The notes under the pieces: model-generated
The model's input: the letters and a program-made list of their open reading frames with translations, nothing else
The model's database searches: none
What the model was told of the DNA's origin: nothing
Part shown: positions 62,401 to 64,000 of the stretch, one piece after another
How the letters are laid out: every line of letters starts with the position of its first letter
How positions within the stretch are numbered: the first letter of the stretch is position 1
Source: Rosellinia necatrix
Lineage: Eukaryota; Ascomycota; Sordariomycetes; Xylariales; Xylariaceae
Assembly (NCBI GenBank): GCA_021209875.1
Contig: JAGYVD010000008.1
Span: 1,921,501 to 1,985,500, forward strand
Length of the DNA stretch: 64,000 nucleotides
Direction of reading: 5' to 3'
Made by a program: the position numbers and the translations under genes

Positions 62401-64000
62401 CCTCTTCTATAACCTTAACTTTTAGGCATATTAGGCTTAAAATAGCTTTAAATTTGTTTATTAAAACAAAAGAAAAAATAATAGATTAAATATTTTAATA
62501 TTAAAAAAATGTTTAAAAGCTGCAATAATATTATATTTATAATAATGTTTTTTGTTTTAAAGCTAATAATATAGCAAAAATATATAAATTAAAGCTTTAT
62601 TTTTAATAATTATATAAATTAAATTTTTAATAATATAAATAATATTATAATTTTTAATTTATTATTAATTTATATTTATATTAAATTAAATTTATAATTT
62701 TTTTAAAAACAAGCTAGAGCTAATATAATAAATATTTTTTATTTTTAAAAAAAAATTGTTTAATATAAGCTATATTTTTATTTATAACGTTTTAAATATA
62801 AAAAAAAAAACTTTAATTAAACCGATTTAAATTTAAAATTAAATTAAATTTAATTTATTTAAAAAGCTTAAATTTAAATTTTAAGTTTATTAAAATATAT
62901 AAGTTATTTTTTATAGTTTAATTAATAATAAGCTAGTTTTTAAAATTAATTAAAAATAAATTATAATAATATTTTATAATAATTTTAAATTAATAAATTT
63001 AATTAAATTATAAAAAAATATATATATTTTAAATATAATTATAATTTTATATATAAATTAAAAAAATATTATAATATAAATAATATTTTTAAATTAAAAA
63101 TATATAAAAATAATATTTTTATTTAAATATAAAATTTTTAATTTTATAATAATTTATATATAATTATTTAAATTATAATTATATATAGTTTTAATTATAA
63201 ATAATTTTATTTATATAATATATAAATTAAATTTAATATATAAATTAAAAATAATAATTTTTTGCAGCAGCTAATATAAAATATTATTTAATAATTTTAT
63301 ATATAATTATTTTATAATTAAATTAAAATTAAAAATAAAAATTTAATTATTTATTAATTATAGTTTTAAAATAATAAACTATATTAATTTAATAATAAAT
63401 TAAATTAAAAATAATTTATATTTAAATATATTTTATTAAAAAATAAACTTTATAATAAATAAAATAATTATAATTATATTAAAGCTAGCTTAATTTTATG
63501 CTGCTATAAGCATATATGCTGCTGTTATAAAAATATATATAAAAACTAGCTTATATTAAAAAAAGCTTAAAATAAATCGGCTGTTTTATAATTTAATTAT
63601 AATTTAATAATTTAATTAAAATTTAATTTATATTTATTTTAAAACAAATTAAAATATTATTAATTATTTAAATAATAATATTAGTTTTAAAACTATTATT
63701 TAAATTTATAATAAATATAATATTAAAGTTTAAAATTTTTAATTAAATAAACTTTTATTTATAGCTTTTTGTTTTTTTTAATTTAAATTTTAATAAAAAC
63801 ATTATAAAACTATTTAAATAATTTAAAAAGCTATTAATTAATATTTTATATTATAAAGCTTATTTAAACTATAAAAGCTATTTTAATTTAAGCTGTTTAA
63901 ATAATTTAAAATTAGCTAATAAAAATTATTTAATAATTAAATAATAAATTAAAACAGATTTAATATAAAATTAGATTATAAAATAAAGCAGCTCTGCAGG
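62400..64000. repeat. Extremely AT-rich, RIP-like block
   Basis: From about 62,400 to the end the DNA is nearly all A and T (visibly around 90%), without open frames of any length. This is the look of a transposon-derived AT-isochore produced by repeat-induced point mutation in Pezizomycotina. The change from normal composition takes only about 100 bp. The few remaining G and C bases are mostly next to each other as GC steps within AGCT, AAGCTT or TGC contexts. No element type can be named because coding motifs are erased. Confidence 0.85.

Noticed and set aside
1..64000. CRISPR arrays, tRNA or rRNA genes
   Set aside because: No regularly spaced repeats, no convincing tRNA T-loop with a matching cloverleaf and no rRNA core sequence were seen by eye; CRISPR is not expected in a fungus. 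A tRNA scan would be decisive.

Overview
The window comes from a filamentous ascomycete (Pezizomycotina), most likely a Sordariomycete. The evidence is the short spliceosomal introns (about 48-240 bp) in nearly every gene, a fungal-type highly reducing polyketide synthase, fungal-only families (DUF3433, fungal rhodopsin-like membrane proteins) and an extremely AT-rich block at the right end that looks like repeat-induced point mutation (RIP). Exon models below were built by hand from splice consensus, reading-phase closure and family continuity. All exon sums are multiples of three, except where a frameshift is noted.

Left flank (1-12.3 kb): sparsely coding, with a secreted zincin-like protein, a secreted type-B carboxylesterase, a 105-aa cytosolic protein and a secreted cysteine-rich protein whose frame is broken at a G6 run.

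Biosynthetic cluster (about 13.6-34.0 kb): a 2,971-aa LovB-type reducing PKS (KS-AT-DH-cMT-ER0-KR-ACP-C). It is divergently paired with a fungal rhodopsin-domain membrane protein and followed by a six-exon cytochrome P450, a heavily decayed trans-acting enoyl reductase (LovC type), an MFS exporter and a hotdog thioesterase-like protein. The PKS keeps KS, AT and KR residues. Its methyltransferase glycine motif is gone and the terminal condensation domain reads HPLVLDG, lacking the catalytic second histidine. With a silent in-cis ER region and the partner ER a pseudogene, the product is predicted to be unreduced at enoyl steps, or the ER is supplied from elsewhere. No cluster transcription factor is visible.

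Right half (35-62 kb): mostly conserved or housekeeping genes. They are a protein kinase-like gene, prenylcysteine oxidase/lyase, a large DUF3433 membrane protein, a conserved membrane protein with poly-Glu/poly-Gly tracts, a 2-hydroxyacid dehydrogenase, an acylcarnitine-type mitochondrial carrier (two +1 homopolymer frameshifts), the Dsl1-complex tether RINT1/Tip20 and the ribosome-recycling ATPase Rli1/ABCE1. From about 62.4 kb to the end the DNA is an AT-isochore without genes.

Intergenic DNA carries many copies of a short palindromic motif around TAGGTACCTA. The three single-base G/C-run frameshifts, two of them in one otherwise perfect carrier gene, suggest local base-calling errors. The enoyl reductase decay, with many indels and a nonsense codon outside long runs, looks real.
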